A stretch of DNA of 64,000 bases. Source: Numida meleagris. Lineage: Eukaryota; Chordata; Aves; Galliformes; Numididae. This document shows, piece by piece, positions 13,581 through 27,200 of the stretch (within the stretch, counting starts at the first letter, position 1; each line of letters starts with the position of its first letter). The DNA lies in assembly GCF_002078875.1 (NCBI RefSeq), contig NC_034410.1, forward strand, positions 98,292,384 through 98,356,383. The letters are read 5' to 3'. The notes under the pieces were generated by a model. It was given only the letters and a program-made list of their open reading frames with translations, had not been told where the DNA came from and searched no databases. A program made the position numbers and the translations under genes.

Positions 13581-14525
13581 TGTCTTTCCATGTCAAGATA
13601 GCATGATGATTAAAACCTATCAAAAACCTGGCTCAATGATGTTGCATTGCAGGGTCTTGTAAAATAAAAAATGATTCAAATTTCAGAGTTTGGAAGTAAT
13701 GTATTCCCTTCACACTTATAAAATGAGCAACACCTCACAGAGAGAAGCTGGGTAGGCAATTACAGAATAGAGTAACTAGGCTAAAAGCAATATGAAAGCC
13801 ATATTTCTTCGGAGCCATGAAGCAGAGACAAAGATGGGCAGAGAAATATTCATATTCTAGTGTATAAAGAGGGTCTTACAGAAGAAATCTGTTTGATTAC
13901 TGATAGTTTTGTATTTTAGAAAATGTCCAATTTGAGCAAGGGTATTTTACCTAAACCTGCTCTGCAGGTTGTCTGCAGGATCTAACCGAGATCTAGAAGA
14001 TGTTGTTCATACTATAGAGGTAATTTGCTAACACCAGCATCCTCTTGAATTTCTGAATATGCAAGTAATCTCATGATACCAAAGCACTGTGTTGATACTG
14101 TCACTGTACCCTGCAATATCCAGTAAAACTGGCAGCATGCGTACTGATAAGCCAAGCAGGAATGTATATGCAAGTATTATCCTACAGTCATCTGTACATA
14201 TAGGCTGCTAATGCCAAGTTGCCTTCTCCCTGGACATAATTTAGTGTTAGCTTCAGGCAGGAAGTCTGGATGAGGCCACATGATTCACTGTCTGGATGGG
14301 TACATAAATCAATTCTTTATATGGTTAAGACAAAATTAATATGAGAATCAATTTCAACATTTTATATGTTCATGGTGAATATACTTCCAAGTCAATAAAA
14401 AGTTGATAATAACTGCATTAGTCCAGCTAAAGTAGGAGAGAGTATTTCATACAGACATTGGTAAAGATGGACATCGATCCAGTTACGAATAATATTCAGT
14501 AGGACCCAAAGAAATGTCTTGGAAC

Positions 14526-14776
14526 TGCATCAGGGGAGGGTCAGGTTGGGTGTTAAGAAATGATTCCTCACAGAGAGGTTGGCTGGGCACTGGAACAGGT
14601 TCCCCAGGGCAGTGGTCATGGCCCCAGCCCTCTGGAATTAAAGATGTGCTTGGACAGTGCTCTTAGGGTTTGGATTTTGAGTGGTCCTAGGCGGAGCCAG
14701 GACTTGGACTTGATGATCCTTGTGGGTTCCTTCCAATTCAGGGTATTATGTGACTCTATGAATCTATGATTCTAGG
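14526..14776 (+). mobile_element. CR1 LINE, 3'-end fragment
   Basis: A 5'-truncated CR1 with the conserved C-terminal coding stretch: remnants of the 'FTERLAGHWNR..R' type around GCACTGGAACAGGTTCCCC. The 3' UTR includes CTTGATGATCCTTGTGGGTTCC. It ends in CTCTATGAATCTATGATTCTA, the CR1 octamer tail. Frameshifts and substitutions show an old insertion. Confidence 0.9.
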
Positions 14777-16889
14777 AATTACCAAAGATTTTCTAGAAGT
14801 TCTCAATTTTTACCTAGAAAAAGTTACTACATTTGGTATTTAATTGTACTTCTCTTTTTCAAAATTAATTCAGTAAATGACATCTGTAAAATCATCCAAG
14901 TAAAAAGGCTCAAAATAACAATACTCCTGGAGTTTCAGATACATTTACTTTAGTCATTCTTCGTACAAAAAGAAATTAGCCTTTGTTTATGGTCCACAAG
15001 GACAGTCTGCATTAATTGTAACTACCTTTATGCGCTTTTTTTTCCCACAACTTCATCAGGGCCAAGGGAATTTTGTCTATGAAGAAAAATAGAGTAGACA
15101 TCCAAAGCTAAGGTCTGTAACTCATTCTATCCATGAGTCCAACACAGCATTACCAATAAACAATGCTGTAAGCAGCCAGGATCCTCACCTAAATCTCTGC
15201 AAAAACACTATCATATTTGTTTACATGTTCAAGGGTCTTCGGTGCATCTCTTGTTTTATTGGCAGTTCTGAAAAGGGCACATTCTTTAGCAGTGACAACC
15301 CCTTGGATTCTGCCCCAAAAATGCATCAGACTGCACAGGATGTGTTGTTATCTGCTTTGTAACACATAGACAGTAAATTAACTGCTATCAGGCAGACGAC
15401 AGACAACTAAATTGAATGTTTTCATATCGTTTTCTTTAATTGGCTATATTTCTTGATGCCAATCTTTTCTGATATTGCTCCCTTATCAGATGTGAGAAGA
15501 TTAAGCCTGTCAGAACAACAAGAGAAATTACTACAGACAGCAAAAATACAACACTCCATCAGTGGTAGGCATTTTTCAGATGAATATCCTGTATATTATA
15601 TACATTTACAAGCCCTCATTTCATGGTTTTATTAGTTTATTTTATTCTATGGTAGAAGAAGAAGTAAAAAAAAGATATTCATAGCTTTCTCAAAGGTTCC
15701 AACAATTGTTTTGACCCTTAAGGAGCCTAAAAACAACTGTATCTTGAAGTGTAATATTTTTAGAAATAGGCAGAAAATTTGAGAGCACATTTAGGGGGGC
15801 TGTGGGTGTCTTTTTGAAAAGGATTTTATTACTTTTCAATTCAGTACAATTTCATTCCATATAAAAAAATGAATTTCAACATGTACCTGAAGCTGAAAAG
15901 CCTGAATGCACAGAGTATAATTTGAGAAAATTATCTTTTCAATCAAAATTAATAAGTAAGGAAATCCAATAGCTAGAAAATGCCAAATTCACTCATTCAC
16001 TGAAGATGAAATGACACTTTCTCAGTGCATGTCTCCTAGCTATTAGCTTACTGAAAAAGCACATATGTTCCAGTGATATAACACTAGACTTTTGTATAGA
16101 TGTCTGTCTCAAAATTTACAAATATCACTGACAGGTTCTTTTTACTGCTATAATTCATGATGTAGCTGTGCCACCTGTCATGAAAAGTACAATTGTTGAG
16201 CAGAAACCTACGCCATGAATACATGCTACCATATAAAATTTTCTGTCCCATTCTTTCATAACATATCTATGTTATGTTTGGTAGTAGGACTGATAAATGC
16301 TGTCCACACAGCTGGAAGATTTAAAAAAAAAATGCAACTTGTTACCACACCAAAACCACAATCTCTTGCAAAGCCTAAGCAAGCAGAGATGTTCCTGAAA
16401 TTGCATAGACTAGGAATGCTTCTTATTGTTGCTAGTAATTATTTCTGCAGGAAAATTTTTAGTGAATTAATGTGTCTGAGATTGGTTTGCTGTTTGGTTT
16501 ACGAAGTTATTTTGTGTGAAGGACAGATAATAGTAGGTTGTGGCAGAAAATAACTGTATTGTGAACAAATTTGTACCTTGTGTAGTATGTTTTTAAGATG
16601 TCTCGGATGTGTCCAGGAACCATATGATGTTTTGGAGGGGCAGACCTTTTACGAAGGGCAGCGGGATAGAAAAGAATCACGGTCTAAGGCAAAGACTCAT
16701 TAGACCAGAAAGTTGCATTTTTACAGAATGAATATTTAAGACAGCTTCATACAAGGTCATTTAATGTGACATGGTTTAAATTCAGTGTACACAGGCTATA
16801 TGTATATCTTCGTGTTGTAAGCTGAAACTCTACCAGCTTTCTTATTTCTTTACCCTCTTGCCTTGTTTTATATTCAATGACAACATAAA
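14777..16889. other. A+T-rich unique DNA, no gene seen
   Basis: Nothing recognisable. A 112-codon plus-strand frame at 16,215-16,553 has no matching splice context and no recognisable domain. It is treated as chance. Confidence 0.55.
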
Positions 16890-16968
16890 ATGGCAACTGT
16901 TATCAAATTGCTTTTGCATCTGGCGCTTGTCTTCTACATTTCCAAGTATAGGCGCTCCTGCATGATGG
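16890..16968 (+). CDS. Possible first coding exon with signal-peptide-like start (speculative)
   Basis: An ATG with A at -3 and G at +4 opens 26 codons. The predicted N-terminus MATVIKLLLHLALVFYI is a hydrophobic segment followed by the basic residues K, R and R, resembling a signal peptide or signal anchor. The frame runs directly into a consensus splice donor, G|GTGAGT, at 16,968/16,969, leaving phase 1. I found no convincing partner exon downstream on the plus strand. A consensus donor just after a short open frame can arise by chance, so this is only a candidate. Confidence 0.2.
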
Positions 16969-19900
16969 GTGAGTCTTGCCAAATCCTTCTTGACTTGCTT
17001 TACTTAATTTTTTTTCCACTGACATTTGAAAAATTTTGAATTTGCTTTCCTATTGGCTACATCTTGCATCATAATTTTTGTGAAATGTTCCCTTGCCCTG
17101 CACATCCCCTAAATCATGAATTATTCAACCACTCTACTTAAAAAACATTATCTGTACTTTCAGTCCACAGAACATTAAATGCCACTATGACATCAGTCAG
17201 TTAACTTTATTGTGCTATCCTCGGAACCATAAATGAACTGGACTGCAGACAGACCCGAAACCTTAAATATGCTGCTTCTGGATGGCAGCAAAAAAAGAAA
17301 AATATATTGAAGTAAATATCTGTAGAAAATAAATAACAATCAGGTAGAGTAACATTTTCAATAAAAAAAAATAATCACTATTTGTAAAACTGATATTGAG
17401 AATAAAGGTATGTAATCTCTCTTAGGTCAAAAGCTGAGTTGGTTTTATTTTAATTATTATTATATTATTTCTTATTTGTTTATTGCTTTGTTGTTTGGAA
17501 GCAAAAAACTCACAGCTGGCAAAGGACGTGGGAATTTAAAATTAATAATGCCTCTTCTCAAAATGTTTCTGTTTATTTTGTAGCCATGCACTCAATAGCC
17601 CATAAAAACAATAACAATTTCAGTGCCAAAGCACAAAGAAGAAAAAACAGCCTGAGGTAAAGGTTTTTCAAAGCTGCAGATACTGTAGATGCTGAAATAC
17701 ATGGAAAAAAAAGGATTTTTGTTGGCAGAACATGGGAGGGCAGTGATTAATCTCAGGAAGAGAGGGGCAGATGTCAGACATTCTGCAGCATTCAACACAA
17801 GTGAACAGCATTTAGAAAAACAAGATGCTTATGTTGCCCCAGGAGAGCTCATCTTTCAAGAAAATATGGTAAGTATGACTGAATCAGCATTTATCTTCTA
17901 ATGTCTTCAGTGATGGATGGCACGGTTTTTCTTTCCTTCAGCCCTTTTCATGTTTCTTAGGACATGCTGATTTTTTGAGAGGAAAAAAAAGATAATTTGA
18001 ATACAGTCCCTCATGTATGACTTGCACAATGGGAAGGCAAAAGTGTCTCAATCATGTAGATATCTCTGTGATTTCTTCTGCAGTCCTTGGTACACATTCA
18101 TTAGATAGGCTTAATTGGCTGTACTTCCTCTGCTGAATTATGAAAGCATCCTCAGAGATATACTGCAAGCGTCTCTGTGTAATATTGCTTCCTGCAGTTG
18201 TGCATTAAATCTAATTATCTTATGGCAGGAGCTGGAGTCACATCTGTGTCATGATAAATGTTCACTAGTTTATGGGTGCTATTTACACCAGTCTGAAAGG
18301 AAACTTCATTTTCCTACTGAGATAAAGTGTTTGTGCAGTGGGGTTGGGTTCCAGTGCTCCATTTTTTAAGTTGTGGAAGGAATAAACTCAGGCTTTAATT
18401 CTAATGCTCTGCATCTCTAGCTAGTATAGCATCTACACTCTATACTATAACAGCTCTAGATAAATATGAAACAAATTGGGTCTATATACTCCTTATCTAT
18501 GGACAAATGGTGTTGGGGACCACCACTGGTAATCTGCTTGAGTAAGTGGTTAGAGTGGTCCTTTGCATGGGGAGCAGTGCTAGTGGTTCATAGCACAGTG
18601 AAGGTTTCGTGTGGGCCAGGCATCATCTCTGAAAAGCAGTTCAGATGCCGCCAGCTGGTTTTGAAGTGTAAAGGAGTTTAAAATACCCATGGGCTTATCT
18701 GTGTCGGCTTCTCTGTGCCAGGAAACATTCTGCACAGGTTAAGTCTCTGAGCATAAACTGTGTGTTTTTCTTTTTGCTCTCTGCAGGCTGGGCTTTACTA
18801 TAGATTGTGCTGTGGCACCAACCTGTGCAGTTAGCCTGTCAGGAATGGCCTTGGTGCCTCAGGCCATGATGGCAGATGGCTTACAAAGACATCCTGAAAG
18901 TGATCATTGTCATTATAGCAGGGGACAAGGCAGCTGGGCTACACTTCCCACTACCCAGCAACACAGATACATGGAGTTGATTCAGGCACCATTCCTTTTG
19001 CTTTTTTTTCCCCTCTGACTAAATGAACCACCAATTTTTGCAGGGGTATGTGGATCCAAGCTGCTAGACACTGAAGCAAGATTCATACCAACATGTCTGA
19101 GCTTCAGCAGTGTATAGCAGTGATTTTCTTCAGAAGGAGTGCAAGAAGAGAATATCCTCAGCCTACACTTTTTTTAGTTTGAATTTCCTCCCCCACCTCA
19201 CAGTACAGATGCCTCTCAGTCAGATGACTTCACACTTCCACTAACCCTTTTTATAGTTTAAGTGACTGTACATCAGGTTTCATAGTATTATTCCAGAGGC
19301 TTATGAGTCAGCCTCATGAGTTTACCTACAGCTCCAGTTCCTCTTGCAGCAATGGTGTTTACTTCCAGTTTCCATATAAAATGGAAAGTATGTATGCATA
19401 GTACGGAAAGTGTCTTGAGGGTGTGTTCAATGACCAGCCTTCAAAATAACTGTTCTTATAAAAGTAAATCTCAGTAGCAAGACCTATAAAATGCTGGCGG
19501 GGATTAACTACAATATAGAACTTAAAAAGAACTCTTAACTGTTGGAAATAATAACAGGGCTGTCATTCGCGTATTCTTTGCCATATGAACACACCAGCTG
19601 ACAAACTCCCCTAATAAAATGCTGAGACAACATGGAGGAGAGACATTAACAATTTCTACTGATCTGATTGAACCTTTTTTTGTAAACAGATTAAGCAATA
19701 CAGGCTGAAGGACACCAGAGGAATAACTGAAATATTGCTAAATGCCCCTTGAAAGTCATATAGCTTAGGCTCTGGTTGCCAACAAACTGGATTATGAAAG
19801 TCCTGTCAACAAGAAAGATTATATTATGTTCATACAGATTCATCAGGTACAATCAAGTCAATCTCCATTCAGGGAGAAACAAAGCACTCTGTTATAAATA

Positions 19901-22900
19901 AGTCCATATCATAACCTTATTCAGGGAACATTATGGTTTGTAGCGAGTGTGAACTGAAAAAAATCCTCAACCATCTCTCTGATTCACAGTAAATAAAATC
20001 ACTTTCTAAATATTTGTGATTCATTGTTAGCTAGCAAACTATGAAAATTGTATGTCAAAATGCATTTTTCCCCCACACAGAGTTTAGCACTTATTTAGTT
20101 AAAGAACCTAACATACGGGGTGGTCTATTGTAGTATTGTATCCTGCAAATAACACACATCTGGAAACCCAGAAATAAATGTACGTCATGCAACACCTACT
20201 GATTATCAAAAGGTTTTGCTGGTTTGCAAAGACATTTGTACAGTACACTGCCAAACATTGCAGTCCATTTTCAATTTGATTTAGACACCAAAGGCAAAAG
20301 CTACAAAAGAAAGTGGTAACTTGTGGTCCTCAGCAAGGGGATGAGGGATGAGGTCCTTGGAAAAGTGACCTGAAACCAAATCTTTCCTACAACAGGAAAG
20401 CACTCCAACTTCCTTACTATTCACAGGATACAGGTGTTTATCTGCTCTGCTTTTGGCCTCCTGGATCATAAGTTTTCTTTAAGATGAAATCTGGTAAGAG
20501 TGGTCTGAGAAAGAAAAAACAGTTTGGACCATCCAGGTCTTTTTTTAATCATAATGTAGTCTAAACATGAGTTAGTTACCTTGCCCCACAATTACCAACG
20601 ATCTAGGATGCTTTCTTCTTTTAGAGAAACAGATAGAAATCTGTATGGATTTGGAGATGCTGACTAGGCACGTTTGTTCTCCTGTAGGTCTCATTCTTAG
20701 TTTCACTGAATACAAGTGGGACTTATTTTTCTTCATGACCAAGCCATGACTAAAAATGATTCTTGGTCATCCAAAACACTTTGAACTTGTAATATTAGGA
20801 GAAGTCAGAGCATCTTCATACTTGCTCAGATGAATCATTTCTTCTAATTGCTGAAAAGGAATGCTGGGGGGAAGAACAAGGCTAGAAGCTGTTACCCAGT
20901 TTCATTCTCCCATACTGCAGCAGCTGACACAGGCTTTATCACTTTCTCCACAAACTCCCCCTCCCCTGCCAGCTTCAAGTGAAGCAGAAAAAATTCTTCT
21001 GCCTACCTCCAGTTCCCCTCCTTCTCTTGCACCGTGTGGTGTTACTGCTAATCAGCAACATTTTCCCTGGCTGACAACTCAACCCCAGCCCTGTCCTGTG
21101 TTCTGATGAATGCTGATACAGCACATCCCAGCACACAGGAAAGAGCAAAAGAAAGCATAGAGGCCTGAAAGGGTAATCAGAGTAACTGGGTTATATATTG
21201 AGTTGTGCTATGTGCACATCTCTGTGGACACTTGGTATGCTCATGCTTTCAGCAGTGAAGGTCAAAGAGCATCCTGAATGAGTGCCATCCTGTTACTGTG
21301 GATGAGTGGTTCTTGCTGTTTCAGACCCAAGCAGAAGGAATAAAACCTCAAGGTGGCTATGCACAGTGCTGCAGGGATCAGAAACGCAGAGGATATGTGA
21401 TATATTTATATCCAGTCTGTTATGTAGGCACCATCACCTATCAGGTAGGTCTTTCCCCCAAGGGTGTTCTTCCAGTGTAGCTGCCACCTCAGAAGAAAAA
21501 GGACACTGTTCTCTATTACATTATACCCCAATCAAGGTGTGTGACTACTGATCAAAAGTGAAATCAAGAATGCTGCAGGCAGCAGGCATTTTATTTTCAC
21601 ATCTTAAACATGAGATAGAGAATGAGCAAGAACAAATGTAAGATATTTCTTCATGTCAGACCTCATAGAGGGGGCAGTTGTAGGGGCAGCAATACTCTCC
21701 CAGCTTGTCAGTGGGAAAGGTGGAAAAGATTGGGATTAAATCCCCAATCCTTGCACCTTGTCTAGAAAAGTCTCCTCCAGCCCATGTAAAGTAATCCTGT
21801 GGTGACCAAGGCAGCCTCTAGTTGTGAAAATAAGGCTCAGTAGGACAGTCAGAGCAGCAGCTCTTGGAACTATTGATGCTGAAACTCCAATCTTCTACAG
21901 TTGCTGACAAAGTTCATCGTATTCTATGCTGGATTTGGGCATAGATCCTGATAATTTTGAATGTTATGAAGACTCCACAAAGTAGCTCTGATTTAATAGC
22001 ACCAGAACTAATTTTTTTCTAACATCACCTTTAAAAATGTATGAACAGCAAACAGTAACGAAGCTGTTTGACAGTGCATATCAGCAATACACTAGATATA
22101 GATGGAAAGAAGATAACACTGCAGAGTGAAAAGTGTAAACTTAAAGGAAAATAGTGATGGTTATGAGTGCATTTAATATTAGTGCATTCACTGAAATTAG
22201 GTTTAGTTGTTATAAAGCTGATGTTTGTCTTTAGGTTTGGATGCTGAATCAATGCCATCTAGTGGTGGTAGGTTTGGTGTTCTGGTCATAAAGTTCACAG
22301 CCATTTTAACATCATTAAAATTCCACCTAATTAACAATTTCTCGGTGTTTTTCATACCCTTTTGAAAATAGCCCAAATGTTTGACTTAGACTGAGCAACT
22401 AAGAGCCACTGATAAATAATGATCAATATATACACTAATTGAGAAAAGTTCAAGTTTCCATTAATTCAAATAACAGTATCACAGTTGAAGGCTTTGTTCT
22501 ATTAAGGACAGCATTAAATGACAACTTATTCAACACTTCTAATTTTAAAAGAACATCTTTGCTTCACCATGGATTAGGGAGACAGGACCACTACACTGAC
22601 AAGCACTAACAACCCATATGAGTTTGCCTAAATAAAGATATTTCCTTACTGTGAGTTGCTTTTTATTAGCTTTTAACTAGCCTAGAGCTCCCAGGTGTTT
22701 GTCATCGCACCTGGCCCCTCAGCAATAAATTCCTCTGTGTCAACAAGAACAAGAGTTAACAAGCAGGATTAATTTCAAAGTTTCAGAGCAAAGCAAGGAA
22801 GTTCTGAGCCCCCTGAAGTCATTTATATGAAAAATGAGCTGTTTTGGTGGTCTGTTGTTTGCTTACAGAAGTGAAATGTCAGAAACAAATGTTAACTTAT

Positions 22901-23280
22901 CTAATTACCCCTATAGTTTGGCAGTGGTGGTGGGTGTAAATCAGGAGATAAACACTTGCAAGCATTATACTTGTGGGCTCTGTAACTATCGCAGCAGGAG
23001 TGCTGAAAGTGCATCTCCTGTCCTGACTGATCATTTCCTTAATATATGCCTTACTCAAGGACTTATAGTAGACTACATACATTCATAAATGTTTGGTATT
23101 CAGTTGAGTGCTCTGTATCAAAATGTGTATCTCAGATAAGATATTGCTTTGATTTGTTCCTGCTATAAATGCTGATTTACGGCTCATCTGTAGGTGACAG
23201 AAGGACAGATGAATTGGAGGTTGCACTAAAATGTGAAATAGTGCTTTGCTGAGTAACAATATTCGGTAAAAAAAAAAAAA
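16969..23280. other. A+T-rich unique DNA, no gene seen
   Basis: About 6.3 kb without a convincing exon or mobile element. A consensus donor-like GTAAGT follows AAAATATG at about 17,868, but the upstream frame is closed by a stop just before its ATG. The only other notable item is a 13-base A run at 23,268-23,280, directly before the short duplicated segment. Confidence 0.55.
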
Positions 23281-23320
23281 TGCATATCTTTTCATTTGTG
23301 CCCAAAGGAGTTTCAAGACA
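23281..23320 (+). repeat. Short dispersed duplicate, copy 1
   Basis: This 40-base segment recurs at 24,170-24,209 with 35 of 40 bases identical. It starts TGCATATCT and includes TTTGTGCCCAAAGGA. It follows an A13 run; the second copy does not. Flanks do not align by eye, so it may be a small piece of an unrecognised interspersed repeat or a local duplication. Confidence 0.6.
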
Positions 23321-24169
23321 ACTAAAGTTGAAAAAAATAAAGACTCTGTGGGCAGGAGCCCTGGAAAAATTGCGGTGAGAGGATCCTTTGCTTTGTGTTT
23401 ATTACATCTTTTTTTTTGTTACATTGTTCTCTTTGTATGTTTACACCTCCTCTTTTTCTCTGATGTATTTCCCGAGGTTCTTCAAATATGTCCTTTTACG
23501 AAGATGAAAATTCAGTCTTGTCTTGTAATTAGTGCTGCTATAGGGGATCAGGCTTTGGAAAGTTGGTTGCTGCTAGGAGATGCCGCAAAATTTTTCCCCT
23601 TACAAAAAGTCCTTTGGGACTTTATGGAAAAAAAAAGCCAATGACAATGAAACTACAGGTTCCTACATCAGCAAAGCTCTAACATGTTTTTTTTACAAAC
23701 AGACAAAAATCAATGAATACAAAATCTAAGACATTTGCAAAAACAAAGAATATTTATCTATACAGTACGTGAAAAAAAAGAGTATCTGCAGTTGTATTTA
23801 TATAATACCACATTATATTACATATATTTTATAATGCAGTGTGCTACCTGTAACAGACTGGAGTCACGTATGATTCTTGTTTCCTTTCCAATTGATTGTT
23901 GTTTGTTCTGTTTCTTACAGTTCTTGAAAGAATTAAGAACTGCTGTGATCTATCATTGCAAACAGAAAAACATCAGAAAGAGATGAAGGAAAATACTGTC
24001 AGTGGCACACACATCGCTTTAATGTGTTTCCATCAAAGCAGCATATGAAGAACTAGAATTGCTGTTAAACTTTCAGAGAAGTCTTTCTTCAATATGATTG
24101 GTAACTGTATGTACTGTATGAATCCTCAGAAGTGATCGGCAGTGTTTACACCACTTGTAATATATTCTC

Positions 24170-24209
24170 TGCATATCTCCTCATTTGTGCCCAAAGGAAT
24201 TTCAGAACA
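24170..24209 (+). repeat. Short dispersed duplicate, copy 2
   Basis: Direct-orientation partner of the segment at 23,281-23,320, about 890 bp downstream. The five mismatches are clustered at three places. No target-site duplication or tail is visible. Confidence 0.6.
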
Positions 24210-27200
24210 CAGAAGCTTGTATTATTGTCAAACACTTTGCTTTACCTGGGTATAAACTCTTAGATTTCCCTGCTGAACTGGGTGCCTGGGAATTACTACC
24301 GAGGAGGTTTTGAGCTTTAATAGTGAGTCCCTTGGGATGTGGGTGTACGACCACGGTACAAACACAGTAGCTAGTGGCTACAGGAACAGACCATGATTCT
24401 TGATGATCCTTTAATGTATACTCTTTCCAGCATTTGCTTAATTAATGTACAAATAGAGACTCTGTTTTTGAAAACTTGAAAGCCTACAGATTGACAAATA
24501 TTTTTTTCACATCTCTAAATCTATAAAGGATTTATGTTTGATGTTTAGGCTGAGGTCAGTGTCAAACTAGTCAGATGTCCAGTTTAATCCCTGGGAGCTC
24601 ACTTGGTGAAAGGCTTCAGAAAGGCCAGTTAGCGTGTCTAGCCAGAAGTCTTGTTCACCTTCTGCCATCCCCTCTGCCTTGCAGGGACCTCTAGCGTTCT
24701 GTGTTGCGCAGAAAAGATTGGCCCTGATGCTGACTGTAGAACAGGCCTCTGGCTCTCACATCTTTCTGTCATGACCTAAATATCACAGAGGAGGCCTAAT
24801 GGTCAAAAGAATCACTCACTGGTGAAGATTTGCATCTCATTTCAAGAAGCTGCCTGTAGTTTCACCATCACATCTGCTCTCCTACTAAGCCACCAGATTT
24901 GAAACTCTGCTTTGTCTATGCCCCTCTTCCACCACAGTAAATCCCAACATTAGATTGAAGTGGCAAAGTCTGTCTATCCAGTTGTAAATTCAACAAGACC
25001 ATTTCATTTGGAGAGCTGTAGCCATGAAGACAAGCTTGGTCAGGTCTGGGAAGCAGCTATGACATCACTGGTCATGTAACGGCCTGGGCTTTGCAGAGCT
25101 ACTCTGTGCACATTCCTTTTTACAGGCACAGTCTGCATAAGACCTATGCAGCTCAAAAGTGGAAAAAGCAATTAATCTTGTCCTTGGTAAGTTCTCATCT
25201 GGGAACAGACAGATGAAAGTTTCCAGGTGGTGAAAAAAAGTTCCTCTCTCTCCTCCCAAAGCATTGCACTGACATTGGTCACAACTTAAGCAGAGAAGCA
25301 AGCAATGCAGCAAGAGCCACCCTTGCATCTGGGGACAGTTATTATGATCTAATTGGTTAAATAATGCTGGCCTCTTTTGAATGTCTTTGAAGATACTTTT
25401 AATTATATAATGCAAAGAAACATCTTTTATGCCTTATTAAGAAGCATGAACTAGTCGTTGCTGTTATGAGTATTTTTTTAACTGATGAAAGAAAATGAAT
25501 GTAAAATAAAAGGATAATGAAATGACACTTACCATTTTTCTTCCTGTGATAGAGTATGTTATTAGATTTTTACTTCCACACAGCTTCAGAGCATGCCTGG
25601 TATGTCTCTGCACTACTGAGAACTCATGGCAATTCCTCAGAGAATTATGTAATATGGGCTGCAGATGTGCCCTAGTTATACAGAGGGTACCCAGAGGTGT
25701 TTTCTTTTTCCTTTTCTAATTTCCCCTTGTTTAATATTTGATGCTTAATGAATGGTCCTATAAAATTGCAAAAATCCTGCACTTTTAGGTGATTTAACAT
25801 CTTTGAGAATCTGAACTTTGAACAATTTTGGTCAAATGCACATTTGTCGTATCAGAATCAGTTGTGATGACTGCGCTGAAATACCATCTTTCTATTTACT
25901 AACTAATCTTCTTTTACTCTCAGAACAAACCTCAATCACTCACTGTTTTCAGTCACTGCCCCAGCACTTGCCATTTCTCACTGGGTGTTTTGTAAGACAT
26001 GGCTGTTTTCCTCCAAGATATTATACAACTCCAAGCAACCAGCACCCTCTCAAGTAGTATCAACACACAATCTCTCAAGTTAAACATTCATATGGCAGCC
26101 TAATGAACAGTGTTTGCAAGTGAAGGATAAGCATTATAAATGTGCAGGCATTCCATTCTTCTCTCCCAGGTATTAGTATTCATATGGAAGGCAACTTACC
26201 AAGCAGCATGTGGCCAAATGCACTAAGAAAAGACAGCACTAAAAGTACATTTATAAAACACCCAACATTTCAGTGAAAGACTCCCTCAGCAATGGCATTT
26301 CTTTTCATTTAATATGCTTTTGGCATTATTACATTGAGCTTCTCTACGACTGCAATTCAGAAGGTGGCTAGAGGTGTTCAGGCATCTCTAGAAAAGAAGC
26401 ACTGAAGAGATATAACCTGTTTTTGACACTACCAGAGGTAAGTAAAATTTCTTTTACAGATCAAGAAATGATTTTTCTTTTAGCAGAATTGCAGCAGATA
26501 TCACATTCCTGATTATACCGCGCAAATAAACTGCAGGACACGCTCCCCAGAATAATAGCTGTGTATGAATGTCCATATGTATAGCACACCAATAATATAA
26601 ATAGGTGTTCTTTCTTCCTTCATCTGTAAAAAATCCTTAGTTATTTTTAAGGCAACTTGTCTTCAGATAAATTTTCTATACTATGTATTGCCCCTAGTCT
26701 CTAAGGCAAGGCAACTTTTGACCTACATTTCATATGAAGTACAAACATGTTTGCATTTCTTTCTGATTGCAGGAAAGATATTTTCAGAAGTTCCTCATCA
26801 ATCACCTCTTAGATTTTTTGAAGACAAATCTGCATCTTTTGCTGAGGAATAACAGGCAAATCTCCTCAATGATATTCAGGGGAAGCCTGTACTGCAGGAT
26901 CAATATAGTCACATACTGGGGAAAGGACTTGTTTACTATGCATGGGTATCTTCCAGAAATGAAATTGCATTTCATGAATTGCAGTCCTACAACAACATTC
27001 CTCCACCTACATCAAACATCTGCAAAACTGCTGGGGAGGTGGGAATAAAAATTATTCTGAATCATCTATAGCCTCCATTCCTAGACCTAATTCCCAGCAA
27101 TTGTGTCCCAATGTAAAACCTGGAGTGCAATAACTCTGGGATTATGCATTTAAAATAAGCTCTCAGATAGAGGTTTCAGAGCTCTCCCAGAGTTCTTACA

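Larger units (their letters stand above)
9335..14525. other. A+T-rich unique DNA, no gene seen
   Basis: No exon or repeat family recognised. The stretch contains an A/C-rich low-complexity run (12,841-12,887) and a purine-biased block at about 13,170-13,580. The longest open frames, about 100 codons, lie in the purine-biased block and reflect composition. Confidence 0.55.

Noticed and set aside
16215..16553. 112-codon plus-strand open frame
   Set aside because: No recognisable family, no exon borders, and composition like the surrounding A+T-rich DNA.
17689..17901. Plus-strand frame passing a GTAAGT donor-like site at about 17,868
   Set aside because: The frame is closed by a TAG immediately before its ATG and no acceptor-linked open phase was found, so it does not behave as an internal exon.
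25065..25415. 116-codon minus-strand open frame with several cysteines
   Set aside because: Cysteine spacing matches no known module and no splice or promoter context is visible.
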